Positions 22,378-31,674 of a DNA stretch of 34,884 nucleotides are shown piece by piece. Each line of letters begins with the position of its first letter. Within the stretch, counting starts at the first letter, position 1. Made by a program: the position numbers and the translations under genes. This DNA is from Clostridiaceae bacterium UBA5444 (GTDB lineage: Bacteria > Bacillota > Clostridia > Clostridiales > Oxobacteraceae), in assembly GCA_002426575.1 (NCBI GenBank), contig DIRE01000070.1:1-34884 (forward strand), given 5' to 3'. The notes beneath the pieces are model-generated. The model worked only from the letters and a program-made list of their open reading frames with translations. It was not told the origin of the DNA and did not search any database.

Positions 22378-23646
22378 GTGAAAAAGAGGATATTATCATT
22401 AGTAATTCTTTCTTTTATGATGACTACTTTTATATTTACTGGCTGCACTAAAAAGGATGATCAAAAACCAGTTACATCTGATAATGGTGATACTGAACAA
22501 ACGGGTGAATTTAAACCAGAAGATGGTGCTAAACTTAAGCTTTGGATGGATAATGATGATTATAATATTCGAATCATTGAGGCATTTAATAAGAAGTATC
22601 CAGATATAGAGGTAACAGTAGAAAATGTAAGTACTACTGATACAAGAGGAAAGCTTGAGCTTGCAGGGCCAACAGGTGAGGGTGCAGATGTATTTGTTGC
22701 TGCTCATGATGGGGTTGCAATATCAGCTGAATCAGGATTAATACTAGAGAACATAGAGTTTGCAGATAAGGTAAAAGAAGAGTTTATGGACAATGCTGTA
22801 GAAGCTGCGAGCTATAATGGTAAATTATATGGATTTCCACTTACTATAAAGACCATAGCCCTATTTTACAACAAGGCATTAGTGGACAAACCTGTCGAAA
22901 CTTGGGATGAAATGTTTGAGTTCGCTAAAAAATATAATGATCCATCAAAAAATAAATTTGCTTTATACTGGCAGGCTAACGAACCATACTTTGCACATAT
23001 GGCGTTATCTGTAAATGGATATGAGATATTTGGAGAAAATCACAATGACAAAACAAAACTTGGTTGGACATCTCCAGAGGCAATAAAGGGAATGGAATTT
23101 TACAAAACATTAAAAGATATTTTCCCTGTACCTGCACAAGACTGCACATTTGATGCAATGAATAATGCTTTTGTTGAAGGAGTGGCTCCTTATGTTATAA
23201 CAGGCCCATGGTCAATAAAGAGCTTTACTGATGCAGGGGTTGATTTTGGAGTTACTGCATTACCTAAACTAAATGGCAAAAACCCAATCTCGCTTTCAAC
23301 AGTTGACGTTGCATGTGTTAGCTCATTTACTAAATACCCTAATGCTTCTAAAATATTAGCAGATTTTATGGCATCTGAAGAGGGCTTAAAGATTATGTAT
23401 GAAACAAAAGCAGAATTGCCAGCATCGAAAAAGATGCAAGAGGCAGATTTTATTAAAGCTGATGAGCATTTATCAGGTGTTGCAAAACAGGCTGCTTATA
23501 GCCTTCCAATGCCATTTATACCAGAAATGGCTAATGTATGGGATCCATATAAAAAAGCATTTACAGCTGTATGGGATGGGCTGCTGCAGCCTGAGGAAGC
23601 ATTAAAGAATGCACAAGAAGAGTTTGAGTCTTCCATAGCCAAATAA
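22378..23646 (+). CDS. malE: Maltodextrin-binding lipoprotein of an ABC transporter
   Basis: An extracellular solute-binding protein of the MalE group, 422 residues. The signal peptide ends in FTGC, with Cys23 as lipid site, then a charged, Asp/Thr-rich linker. The mature protein has KLKLWMDNDDYNIRIIEAFNKK at its start, the GADVFVAAHD block, LYGFPLTIKTIALFYNKAL, and FVEGVAPYVITGPWSIKSF, all as in maltose and maltodextrin-binding proteins. The GTG start at 22378 follows GGGGGAG (22364-22370). A stable hairpin after the gene separates it from the two permeases. The operator upstream and the amylase genes downstream support a maltodextrin substrate. Confidence 0.93.
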   Translation: MKKRILSLVILSFMMTTFIFTGCTKKDDQKPVTSDNGDTEQTGEFKPEDGAKLKLWMDNDDYNIRIIEAFNKKYPDIEVTVENVSTTDTRGKLELAGPTGEGADVFVAAHDGVAISAESGLILENIEFADKVKEEFMDNAVEAASYNGKLYGFPLTIKTIALFYNKALVDKPVETWDEMFEFAKKYNDPSKNKFALYWQANEPYFAHMALSVNGYEIFGENHNDKTKLGWTSPEAIKGMEFYKTLKDIFPVPAQDCTFDAMNNAFVEGVAPYVITGPWSIKSFTDAGVDFGVTALPKLNGKNPISLSTVDVACVSSFTKYPNASKILADFMASEEGLKIMYETKAELPASKKMQEADFIKADEHLSGVAKQAAYSLPMPFIPEMANVWDPYKKAFTAVWDGLLQPEEALKNAQEEFESSIAK

Positions 23647-23666
23647 CGGTTTTATAGAAAACAATG

Positions 23667-23697
23667 CAATATGGTCATCCCATGGATGACCATATTG
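23667..23697 (+). other. Stable intercistronic hairpin
   Basis: CAATATGGTCATCC (23667-23680) pairs perfectly with GGATGACCATATTG (23684-23697), three-base loop, no T-run after it. This position, between binding protein and permeases, suits an mRNA-protecting or partial-terminator role. Confidence 0.75.
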
Positions 23698-23730
23698 TTA
23701 TAGATCAATTATATCAGAGAAAGGTGGTTT

Positions 23731-25032
23731 ATGATGAAAAGATCAAAAAAAGCTGGCTTGCTATCTGCTATAATTTGGGGATCAGGTCAGATATATAATA
23801 AGCATTATATAAAGGGCCTAGTATTTTTTATAATTCAGATCATTACTATAGCAAATTGGAGATACTTTTACGAAAAACTATGGGGCCTTATAACCCTTGG
23901 GCAAACAGAATCAGTAATTGAAGGCGGCATTGTAAAACACGGAGACAACTCTATAATACTATTGATTACAGGACTACTTGCATTAATGGTACTATTGTTT
24001 CTAATTATAATTTACATCATAAATATTCGTGATGCCGTATCCATGGCAAGATATGCAGACGATAAAGAGGCTATACCAACTGAAAAAGAATGGGTGGCCC
24101 ATACCTGGGGAAAGTCTTTCCCATACATCATGTTAATTATTCCTACAATATTTATAATACTATTAGTTGTTCTTCCAATACTATTTGGATTTCTTATTGC
24201 ATTTACAAATTACTCAGCTCCAGACCATTTGCCACCGAGGCACCTAGTAAGCTGGGTAGGGTTTGAAAACTTCAGAAATATATTTTCGGTTCCTATATGG
24301 AATGATACATTCTGGGGTGTTGCAACTTGGACAATTATTTGGGCATTGCTGTCAACAATCACATGCTTTTTTGGAGGATTGTTTATGGCAGTTCTTATAA
24401 ACAGCAAAAGAGTTAAATTCAAAAAGTTTTGGAGAACATTATTTATACTGCCATGGGCAATACCGCAATTAGTATCACTGCTTGTATTTAGGAATTTATT
24501 TAATGGGCAGTTTGGACCTATTAACAGGTTTTTGAGGGAAAGCGGAATTATATCACAAAACATACCCTGGCTCTCAAACCCCACCATTGCTAAGGTCACT
24601 ATAATCATCATAAATATTTGGCTAGGCTTCCCTTACTTTATGTCTATGATGACAGGCATTATGACAAGCATATCTGGAGAATTATATGAGGCTGCAACTA
24701 TTGATGGCGCAACAAGCAGGCAGCAATTTTGGAAGATAACCATGCCTCTTGTATTATATTCAACAGCTCCTCTTTTAATAATGAGCTTCGCTGGTAACTT
24801 CAATAATTTTGGTGTTATATACTTCCTTACAGATGGAAATCCAATTAACCCTAAATATAAATTTGCAGGATCCACTGATATACTTATAACTTGGATTTAT
24901 AAACTAACTAAGGATAATAGACAGTTTGCTATGGCTTCTGTAATGTCTATACTCATATTTATTTTGATAGGGTCAATATCAGTATGGAATTTCCTTAGAA
25001 CAAAATCCTTTAAAGAGGAGGATATGATATGA
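23731..25032 (+). CDS. malF: Maltodextrin ABC transporter permease, MalF type
   Basis: Inner-membrane permease of the binding-protein-dependent family, 433 residues. The N-terminus KRSKKAGLLSAIIWGSGQIY and two early membrane segments (about 28-40 and 70-95) form the extension found in MalF proteins of Firmicutes; the permease core starts near residue 130. The EAA loop, EAATIDGATSRQQFWKITMP from Glu320, is the contact site for the ATPase. ATG 23731 follows AAAGGTGG (23720-23727); a second ATG at 23734 is equally possible. It overlaps the next gene by four bases (ATGA). Confidence 0.94.
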   Translation: MMKRSKKAGLLSAIIWGSGQIYNKHYIKGLVFFIIQIITIANWRYFYEKLWGLITLGQTESVIEGGIVKHGDNSIILLITGLLALMVLLFLIIIYIINIRDAVSMARYADDKEAIPTEKEWVAHTWGKSFPYIMLIIPTIFIILLVVLPILFGFLIAFTNYSAPDHLPPRHLVSWVGFENFRNIFSVPIWNDTFWGVATWTIIWALLSTITCFFGGLFMAVLINSKRVKFKKFWRTLFILPWAIPQLVSLLVFRNLFNGQFGPINRFLRESGIISQNIPWLSNPTIAKVTIIIINIWLGFPYFMSMMTGIMTSISGELYEAATIDGATSRQQFWKITMPLVLYSTAPLLIMSFAGNFNNFGVIYFLTDGNPINPKYKFAGSTDILITWIYKLTKDNRQFAMASVMSILIFILIGSISVWNFLRTKSFKEEDMI

Positions 25033-25925
25033 AAATGGGACATGAAACTGAGATAAGTCAGGAAAAGATTAATACTGGTTACAAACTTACCACTGCAAAG
25101 GTATGGGACATAGTACTTACTATCCTTACTTATATGCTGCTTATATTCGTAGCTGCTCTTATAATAATACCCATAGTATGGATAGTTGGTTCGTCTTTTA
25201 ATCCAAGTTCAAGCTTGTCGTCTTCAACAGCTTTTCCAAAGCATCCAACAACTCTTCACTATAAAGAGTTGTTTCAAAAGACGCAGTTTGCTAGATGGTA
25301 TATGAATACACTTAAGATTGCGGTTATAAACATGATTTTATCAATGATTTTGACGATTTCAACGTCTTATGTGTTTTCTAGATTTAACTTTAAGGGGAAA
25401 AAGGCATCTTTACTTGGTATATTGGTACTTCAGATGTTTCCAAGCTTTATGGGTATGATGGCCATGTACAATATTTTATGGCAGCTCAAACTTCTTGATA
25501 GCCATATAGGTTTAGTGCTTGTATATGCAGCAGGTCAGATACCATATAATACATGGCTTGTAAAAGGTTATTTATCCTCTATACCAAAGAGCCTTGATGA
25601 GGCTGCCATGATAGATGGAGCATCAAACCTTAAGATATTCTTTAAAATAATACTTCCATTGTCAAAACCTATTATGGTGTTTGTAGCCATAAGCCAGTTT
25701 ATGGCGCCATGGATGGATTTTATATTCCCAAGGCTTATAATTTCGTCTAATGAAAAAAAGACTCTTGCTATAGGATTATTTGATCTTATTGCTGGGAATA
25801 CAAATAAAAACTTCACACAATTTGCTGCTGGTGCAGTATTGGTTGCAATACCAATAACACTTCTATTTATGTTTTTCCAGAAGTATTTTATAGAAGGTAT
25901 TACTGCAGGAGCGTCTAAGGGTTGA
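25029..25925 (+). CDS. malG: Maltodextrin ABC transporter permease, MalG type
   Basis: The second permease subunit, 298 residues, with six predicted membrane segments: one at about 24-50 and the rest from about 90 on. The EAA loop is EAAMIDGASNLKIFFKIILP from Glu191. It overlaps malF in ATGA, with AAAGAGGAGG (25013-25022) as its binding site, so the two are coupled. The C-terminus ends FFQKYFIEGITAGASKG, as usual in MalG. There is no MalK-type ATPase gene in the cluster, which means that a multitask ATPase such as MsmX from elsewhere should energise it. Confidence 0.95.
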   Translation: MKMGHETEISQEKINTGYKLTTAKVWDIVLTILTYMLLIFVAALIIIPIVWIVGSSFNPSSSLSSSTAFPKHPTTLHYKELFQKTQFARWYMNTLKIAVINMILSMILTISTSYVFSRFNFKGKKASLLGILVLQMFPSFMGMMAMYNILWQLKLLDSHIGLVLVYAAGQIPYNTWLVKGYLSSIPKSLDEAAMIDGASNLKIFFKIILPLSKPIMVFVAISQFMAPWMDFIFPRLIISSNEKKTLAIGLFDLIAGNTNKNFTQFAAGAVLVAIPITLLFMFFQKYFIEGITAGASKG

Positions 25926-25958
25926 TCATAAAATGTATTTTTACGAAGGGGGAAGACC

Positions 25959-27929
25959 ATGAATATAGACTCAATTTATTTTAATTCAAGGGATAAGGCA
26001 TGCAAGTCTCCTTTTGGTGCTGTACCTTGCGGGGAAGATATATCATTTACAATAAAGGCTCATGAGGGAGTAATTAAAAGGTGCAGATTAATCGTAGAGG
26101 AGAAGATTATAAAGGGCAACTATGATGAAGTATATTATGTTGAGCCTATAGAATATACTCTAAAAAAGGATAGATATTCTACTGAAGATTGCAAGGAATA
26201 TTGGAGCATTAATATAAAGTTTAATAGCATTGGAGTGTATGCTTATTATTTTGAAATAGAGTGTGGAGAAGATAAGTTTTATTATGGGAACAATAGTAAT
26301 GAATATTCCCACACCATATTTAACTGGGTTGGAACTGGCGGAGAGGGAAGGCTGTATAAAAAGGCAGATGGTATGCCAAGATTTAATCAGACTATATATG
26401 TACAAGGCTTTAAAACACCAGATTGGGCCAAAGATGCAGTATATTATCATATATTCCCAGAACGCTTTAAAAACGGGGATAAAAGCAATGATCCAAACCC
26501 CAAAAAAAGAGGCTTTTATGGGGAGCAGTATATAATATTTCATAAAGATTGGAATGAGAAACCTTGTACTGCTCAAGATAATGAAGATGGTATATGCTGT
26601 AATGATTTTTTCGGAGGAGATATTCAGGGGATTATAGAAAAACTTGACTACCTTAAAGAGTTAGGCATAAATGCCATATATTTAAACCCTATTTTTCAAG
26701 CATCTAGCAATCATAAATATGATACAATGGATTACCATAAAATAGATGAAGCCTTTGGTACTAATGAGCTTTTTAAAGAGTTTGTTGGTAAGGCAAAGGA
26801 TAAGGGAATTAGAGTAATACTTGATATCTCATTAAATCATTGCGGCTTAAATTCAATTTATTTTGACAGATATGGAGAACATGATGGAATAGGAGCTTTT
26901 AAAAATGGAATAGAAAGGCCCGAATCTATTTACCATGAATGGTTTACATTCGATAAGGAATTAAAAGAAGGATACGATTCATGGCTAGAGGTTCCATCAC
27001 TTGTAACATTAAAAGAAGTGGATAGTTATAAAGACTTTGCATATAGAGATGATAACTCAGTGACAAAGTTTTGGCTTAACATGGGCATTGCAGGTTGGAG
27101 AATGGATGTTGCACCTTGGAAGTCAGATACATTTTGGAAGGAATGGAGTAAGGAAGTTAAGAAAAAGAATTCGGATGCACTTACCATATGTGAAGTTTGG
27201 TGGGACTCCTCAAAATATCTTTTAGGAAATCAATTTGATTCTACTATGAACTACCTTTTTAGATACGCATTGATAGAATATGCTAATGGTGGTTCAGCTA
27301 AGAAGTTTATAAATATACTTGAGATGATGAGAGAAAACTACCCAAAGGAAGCCTTTTATTGCCTGATGAACCTGCTATCATCCCATGATGTGCCAAGAGC
27401 GTTATATGAGTTAGGCTATGATGAAAGTGCTAATTATTGGGATATAGCCTTAGCAAAGGAAAGATTTTTGTTATGCACCTTTTTCCAAATGACCTACCCT
27501 GGAGCACCTGCTATATATTATGGCGATGAGGTTGGCGCATCCGGGGGAGAAGACCCTCAAAACAGGGCTACTTATCCTTGGGAAGAAGATGGGGGAAGGC
27601 CTGATTATGGTTTGCTAAATGAGTTTAAGATACTAGTTAAATTAAGAAATGACTATAAAGTGCTAAGGCGCGGGGATATTGATACGGTTTATGTAGATGA
27701 GAATCTAGTGGTTATGATAAGAAGATTAGAAAACCAATATGCCATTATAGCAGTAAACAATTCACAAGGGGCAAGATCAGCCAATATCAATATATCAAAA
27801 CTCGATTTACCAGAGCTTTTTACTAATCCTCTTGATATCAAAAATAAGCTAAATATAGATGGAGATGTATTGCATTTAAAAGTAGAAGGATTAAGAGGAA
27901 ATATATATATTAGCATGAGAGGGGATTGA
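25959..27929 (+). CDS. GH13 cyclomaltodextrinase/neopullulanase-like glucosidase
   Basis: A glycoside hydrolase family 13 enzyme without a signal peptide, so it acts in the cytoplasm on imported maltodextrins or cyclodextrins. Of 656 residues, about 1-130 form a CBM34-like N-terminal domain and the barrel begins near 158 (YYHIFPERFKNGD). The four conserved regions are DISLNHCG, GWRMDVAPW with nucleophile Asp383, CEVWW with acid/base Glu412, and LSSHDVPR with Asp477. The long N-domain and MPPxFP-like layout speak for the neopullulanase/cyclomaltodextrinase subgroup; which linkage is split cannot be told. ATG 25959 follows GAAGGGGGAAG. It is four bases from the next gene. Confidence 0.88.
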   Translation: MNIDSIYFNSRDKACKSPFGAVPCGEDISFTIKAHEGVIKRCRLIVEEKIIKGNYDEVYYVEPIEYTLKKDRYSTEDCKEYWSINIKFNSIGVYAYYFEIECGEDKFYYGNNSNEYSHTIFNWVGTGGEGRLYKKADGMPRFNQTIYVQGFKTPDWAKDAVYYHIFPERFKNGDKSNDPNPKKRGFYGEQYIIFHKDWNEKPCTAQDNEDGICCNDFFGGDIQGIIEKLDYLKELGINAIYLNPIFQASSNHKYDTMDYHKIDEAFGTNELFKEFVGKAKDKGIRVILDISLNHCGLNSIYFDRYGEHDGIGAFKNGIERPESIYHEWFTFDKELKEGYDSWLEVPSLVTLKEVDSYKDFAYRDDNSVTKFWLNMGIAGWRMDVAPWKSDTFWKEWSKEVKKKNSDALTICEVWWDSSKYLLGNQFDSTMNYLFRYALIEYANGGSAKKFINILEMMRENYPKEAFYCLMNLLSSHDVPRALYELGYDESANYWDIALAKERFLLCTFFQMTYPGAPAIYYGDEVGASGGEDPQNRATYPWEEDGGRPDYGLLNEFKILVKLRNDYKVLRRGDIDTVYVDENLVVMIRRLENQYAIIAVNNSQGARSANINISKLDLPELFTNPLDIKNKLNIDGDVLHLKVEGLRGNIYISMRGD

Positions 27930-27933
27930 AATA

Positions 27934-29565
27934 ATGAAAAGATGGGTTAAAACATTTTTTTCATTGTTGCTGTTGATATTTATACTTACGGGATGTGCTT
28001 ATAAAGATGGTGATGTATATAAAATACCAGAACCTAAAGAGTATAAATCACAAGCTCAAAAGAACATTGATAATCTTTATGGCGTATATTATCAGATATA
28101 TCCAAGGATTTTTAGAGATTCTGATGGGGATGGTATCGGGGATATACAGGGAATAATAGATGCTTTAGATTATTTAAATGATGGTAACTCAAATACAGAT
28201 ACTGACTTAGGCATAAATGGTATATGGATAACTCCGCTGACTAAGTCACCATCAGAGCATAAGTATAATACTACTAATTTTTGTGAAATAGATGCTGAGT
28301 ATGGGACCATTGAAGACTATAAAGAGCTTATAGAAAAGTCACATAAAAGAGGCATTAAGGTAATAATGGACTTTGCAGTAAACCATGTAAGCTGCGAGCA
28401 TCCATGGTATAAGGATGCACTCAAAAATCCTAAAAGTATATATAGAAATTACTTTAGATGGATAAACGGCGATACAGATGTTTATAACATAAAGGCTTCA
28501 CCTTGGGGAAGAAAGGTATGGGTTAAGAAAGGTGGGTATTATAATTACTGCCTTTTTGAAGATACTGTTCCTGATTTGAATTTTGACAATCCAAAAGTTC
28601 GAGAGGAAATAAAAAAGATAGCCAAGTTTTGGATAGATACAGGGGTAGATGGATTTAGGCTTGATACTGCTAACAATATATATGGGCCTGATGAATACCC
28701 TAAAGGGACTGACAGGGTAGGAAATAATATTTCATGGTGGATGGAATTTAGTAATTATGTAAGGGGTATTAAGCCTGAAATAATGCTAATAGGAGAGATA
28801 TGGGATAAACCTGATGTTATAGCACCATACCTTGAGCCATTTGATGGCGCCTGGAATTTTACCATACAAGAGAGTCTTCCTAATATTCTAAACAGTGGAT
28901 TTGATGGTGGGGGATTTACTTCAAAACTCGAAAAGCAGTATAAGGAGTATGACAGTGTTACAAAAGATTATATGGATCTTCCTTTCTTAACAAATCATGA
29001 TCAGGATAGAATAATGGGGAGATTAAGGGATGATGTTGTAAAGGCTAAACTAGCAGCAAATATTTATATGACATTGCCAGGAGCGCCATTTATATATGCT
29101 GGCGAAGAGATTGGTATGACTACAGGGAATATGAGAACCCCAATAAAATGGTTTGATGAATATAAAGCCCCTCAAACAAAATGCGATACCATTAAAAATT
29201 CAGAGAAAATTGTGCCTCTTGAAAGGCAAAAAGATGACCCTAAATCCCTTTATAATCACTATAAGACGGTAATAAGGGTAAGACAGGGAAATGAGGCATT
29301 AATGAAAGGTGATTTTAAAGCAATAGATACAGGCACAAATAAGGTAATTGGTTATATGAGATCCATAAATAAAGATAATGAAGCTGCATCAAAGGTAATA
29401 GTTCTTCACAATATAAACTTTGAAGAGCAGATTATAGAGGTTAAGGATATAGATATATCAGGGGTAAGTGTTTATTATGAGACGGAAGGATTAGGTCAAA
29501 ATACTATAATAAACAATAAAATAAAATTAAAACCTCAAAGCACATTAATATTAGAAATTAAATAA
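27934..29565 (+). CDS. Secreted alpha-amylase lipoprotein (GH13)
   Basis: A GH13 alpha-amylase fixed to the outer face of the membrane. The signal peptide ends LTGC, with Cys21 lipidated. The barrel begins at YGVYYQIYPRIF (49-60), followed by the calcium loop DSDGDGIGD (62-70). Conserved regions: DFAVNHVS, GFRLDTAN with nucleophile Asp244, IGEIWD with Glu288 and TNHDQDR with Asp356. At 543 residues with lipid anchor it is like the lipoprotein amylases of Thermotoga and Halothermothrix (GH13_36). It should cut starch or long dextrins to chains that MalEFG can import. The start, ATG 27934, has GAGGGG (27919-27924). It is the only exported enzyme of the cluster. Confidence 0.9.
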   Translation: MKRWVKTFFSLLLLIFILTGCAYKDGDVYKIPEPKEYKSQAQKNIDNLYGVYYQIYPRIFRDSDGDGIGDIQGIIDALDYLNDGNSNTDTDLGINGIWITPLTKSPSEHKYNTTNFCEIDAEYGTIEDYKELIEKSHKRGIKVIMDFAVNHVSCEHPWYKDALKNPKSIYRNYFRWINGDTDVYNIKASPWGRKVWVKKGGYYNYCLFEDTVPDLNFDNPKVREEIKKIAKFWIDTGVDGFRLDTANNIYGPDEYPKGTDRVGNNISWWMEFSNYVRGIKPEIMLIGEIWDKPDVIAPYLEPFDGAWNFTIQESLPNILNSGFDGGGFTSKLEKQYKEYDSVTKDYMDLPFLTNHDQDRIMGRLRDDVVKAKLAANIYMTLPGAPFIYAGEEIGMTTGNMRTPIKWFDEYKAPQTKCDTIKNSEKIVPLERQKDDPKSLYNHYKTVIRVRQGNEALMKGDFKAIDTGTNKVIGYMRSINKDNEAASKVIVLHNINFEEQIIEVKDIDISGVSVYYETEGLGQNTIINNKIKLKPQSTLILEIK

Positions 29566-29665
29566 AGCCCTTCTTTAAGCGGCTGTTAATTTTAAAACTT
29601 TTTATAAATTATAATATCATTAATGAAGCATTGTTTAAAAAATATAATAATTATTGGAGATGAAC

Positions 29666-31660
29666 ATGGAAAACTTAAGGAAACTACTTCAGATACTTTA
29701 TAATGAGGAGAACTCCCATAATATAAGTTATTATATACCATATAAATGGAATGAATTTGGGTACAAAAATTATATAGAGGATGAAAACAGGAAAGGTGAG
29801 ATAAGGGTAAATCCTTATGATTATTTTATATACTGTATTGAGAATATTATAGATCATGGGACCTTTGCTGATAAAAAAGCTGATTTTGATATAAAAGAAA
29901 GCGTAATATATAGTATGCTTCCTAGGGCGTTTACAGCTTGGAATCATGGTGAAGATGAGAAAATAACCCCAGGTACGTTTTTAAAATCAATTGCCATGAT
30001 ACCCTATTTAAAAGAACTAGGCGTTGATGTAATATATTTGCTTCCAATATTTCAATGCAGCCAAAGGTATAAAAAGGGAGAGATAGGAAGCCCTTATGCA
30101 ATTAAAAACTTCTATAAGATTGACGAAAACCTCCATGATGATTTATTAGGAGAATACTCAAAAGAGATGCTTGATATAGAATTTGCCTCTTTTGTTGAGG
30201 CTTGCCATGCCTATGGAATCTTTGTAATGGTTGATTTTGTATTTAGAACAGCATCTAGGGACAATGATTTAATGGTTGATCATCCTGATTGGTTTTATTG
30301 GATAGATAAAAAATATGGCAGTGAATTTAAAGCTCCCACGGTGGGTAATGGGGATGTGTTGTATGTAAATGATGAATCCATAGATATGCTCTATAACTCA
30401 GATAAAATTGATGATTATATTGGAATGTTCACACCATCACCTAAGGAAATAGATCCTATAAAGTGGAGAAAAGTTGTAGATATTCACAAGCAAACCGGCA
30501 AGAACATATTGGACTTAATAGAAAAAGATTTTGGTATTACAACAGTCCCGGGATTTCCTGATGTTATAAATGATAAACAACCCCCTTGGACTGATGTAAC
30601 ATATTTAAGATTATACTTTGATTCTCACAAAAAGGCAAAAGAGTATATAAGAGACGATCAGCCACCTTATATTATGCAGGATGGCGCATCACTTCACCTA
30701 TATCATGGAGAACACAAAAATAGCGAGCTTTGGGATTATATAAAAGGTGTAATACCATATTACCAAAGTAATTTTAAAATAGATGGAGCTAGAATTGATA
30801 TGGGGCATGCCCTATCAGAGGAATTAAATAAAGAGATAATATCATCTATTAAGGAAAAAGACCAAAACTTTATTCTATGGTCTGAAGAATTTGATATTAA
30901 AAAGTCTAGTGTTGCAAGAATGGATGGCTATGATTTTATAAGCGGATATTTATTTTCTTCATATAAGAAAATAGAGGACCCAAACTTTAATAAAAACCTA
31001 ATAGAAGATACATTAAAAAAGACTTGCCTTCCTCTTATTGGGGCACCAGAAATGCCTGATACACCAAGGGCATCACTGATTTATGAGGAAAAGGCAAAGC
31101 TTAAGCAAATAATACTTATTAACTACTTTTTACCTAATACTATACCTTTTATAAATAATGGATTGGAGATAGGAGAAATACAGCCTATGAATCTTGGGCT
31201 TGATAATACTGAGGATGGAAGGTTTGTACTTCCTAAGTGTGATTCAATGTATGGAAAGCTTGCTTTTTTTGATAATTATAGGCTTCATTGGTTAGATACC
31301 AGTAAGGATTGGCTATTAGATGTTTTAAAAGATGCAAGTATAATAAGGAATAAATATATTCATATTATGTCAGGCAACAGCAATGTCTACACCACTCCAG
31401 AATGCTTGGATAAAATAAAGTTAACAACTCTAGTATATTTTAATGAATGCAATAAAGAGGTTTTTTTTATTATAGCTAATAGAGATTTTAAGAGACATAC
31501 CTTAATTAAAATAAATGATGTTTTTCATGAAAAGGTACTAGATGGTTTTAAAGAAGTATCAATAGAATATAAAAGCTGCAGTATGAAAGATGAAAAGTAT
31601 ACTGTGGATGATTCTATACAATTGGCGCCTGGAGATGTGGTAATAGGGCATATTGGATAA
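29666..31660 (+). CDS. Maltosyltransferase (GH13, Thermotoga type)
   Basis: A 664-residue GH13 enzyme that by sequence pattern matches the maltosyltransferase of Thermotoga maritima (mmtA product), which moves maltosyl units between maltodextrins. Stretches I recognise from that enzyme include FRTASRDNDLMVDHPDWFYW, FGITTVPGFPDVINDKQPPW, LWDYIKGVIPYYQ, IDGARIDMGHAL, PDTPR and IGEIQPMNLGLD. By alignment the nucleophile is Asp378, acid/base Glu407 (in WSEE), and third acid Asp465 in MPDTPR, where the usual HD is PD. No signal peptide, so cytoplasmic. ATG 29666 follows GGAG (29655-29658). The gene ends in TAATG, overlapping a start codon of the phosphorylase. Some GH13 relatives such as GlgE are possible, but the blocks above favour maltosyltransferase. 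Confidence 0.85.
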   Translation: MENLRKLLQILYNEENSHNISYYIPYKWNEFGYKNYIEDENRKGEIRVNPYDYFIYCIENIIDHGTFADKKADFDIKESVIYSMLPRAFTAWNHGEDEKITPGTFLKSIAMIPYLKELGVDVIYLLPIFQCSQRYKKGEIGSPYAIKNFYKIDENLHDDLLGEYSKEMLDIEFASFVEACHAYGIFVMVDFVFRTASRDNDLMVDHPDWFYWIDKKYGSEFKAPTVGNGDVLYVNDESIDMLYNSDKIDDYIGMFTPSPKEIDPIKWRKVVDIHKQTGKNILDLIEKDFGITTVPGFPDVINDKQPPWTDVTYLRLYFDSHKKAKEYIRDDQPPYIMQDGASLHLYHGEHKNSELWDYIKGVIPYYQSNFKIDGARIDMGHALSEELNKEIISSIKEKDQNFILWSEEFDIKKSSVARMDGYDFISGYLFSSYKKIEDPNFNKNLIEDTLKKTCLPLIGAPEMPDTPRASLIYEEKAKLKQIILINYFLPNTIPFINNGLEIGEIQPMNLGLDNTEDGRFVLPKCDSMYGKLAFFDNYRLHWLDTSKDWLLDVLKDASIIRNKYIHIMSGNSNVYTTPECLDKIKLTTLVYFNECNKEVFFIIANRDFKRHTLIKINDVFHEKVLDGFKEVSIEYKSCSMKDEKYTVDDSIQLAPGDVVIGHIG

Positions 31661-31661
31661 T

Positions 31662-31668
31662 GGAGGAG
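31662..31668 (+). promoter_or_regulatory. Ribosome binding site that sets a TTG start for the phosphorylase
   Basis: GGAGGAG lies seven to eight bases before TTG 31675, but after the ATG at 31660, which has only a weak site. It is the main reason to place the start at 31675. Confidence 0.7.
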
Positions 31669-31674
31669 AGAAAA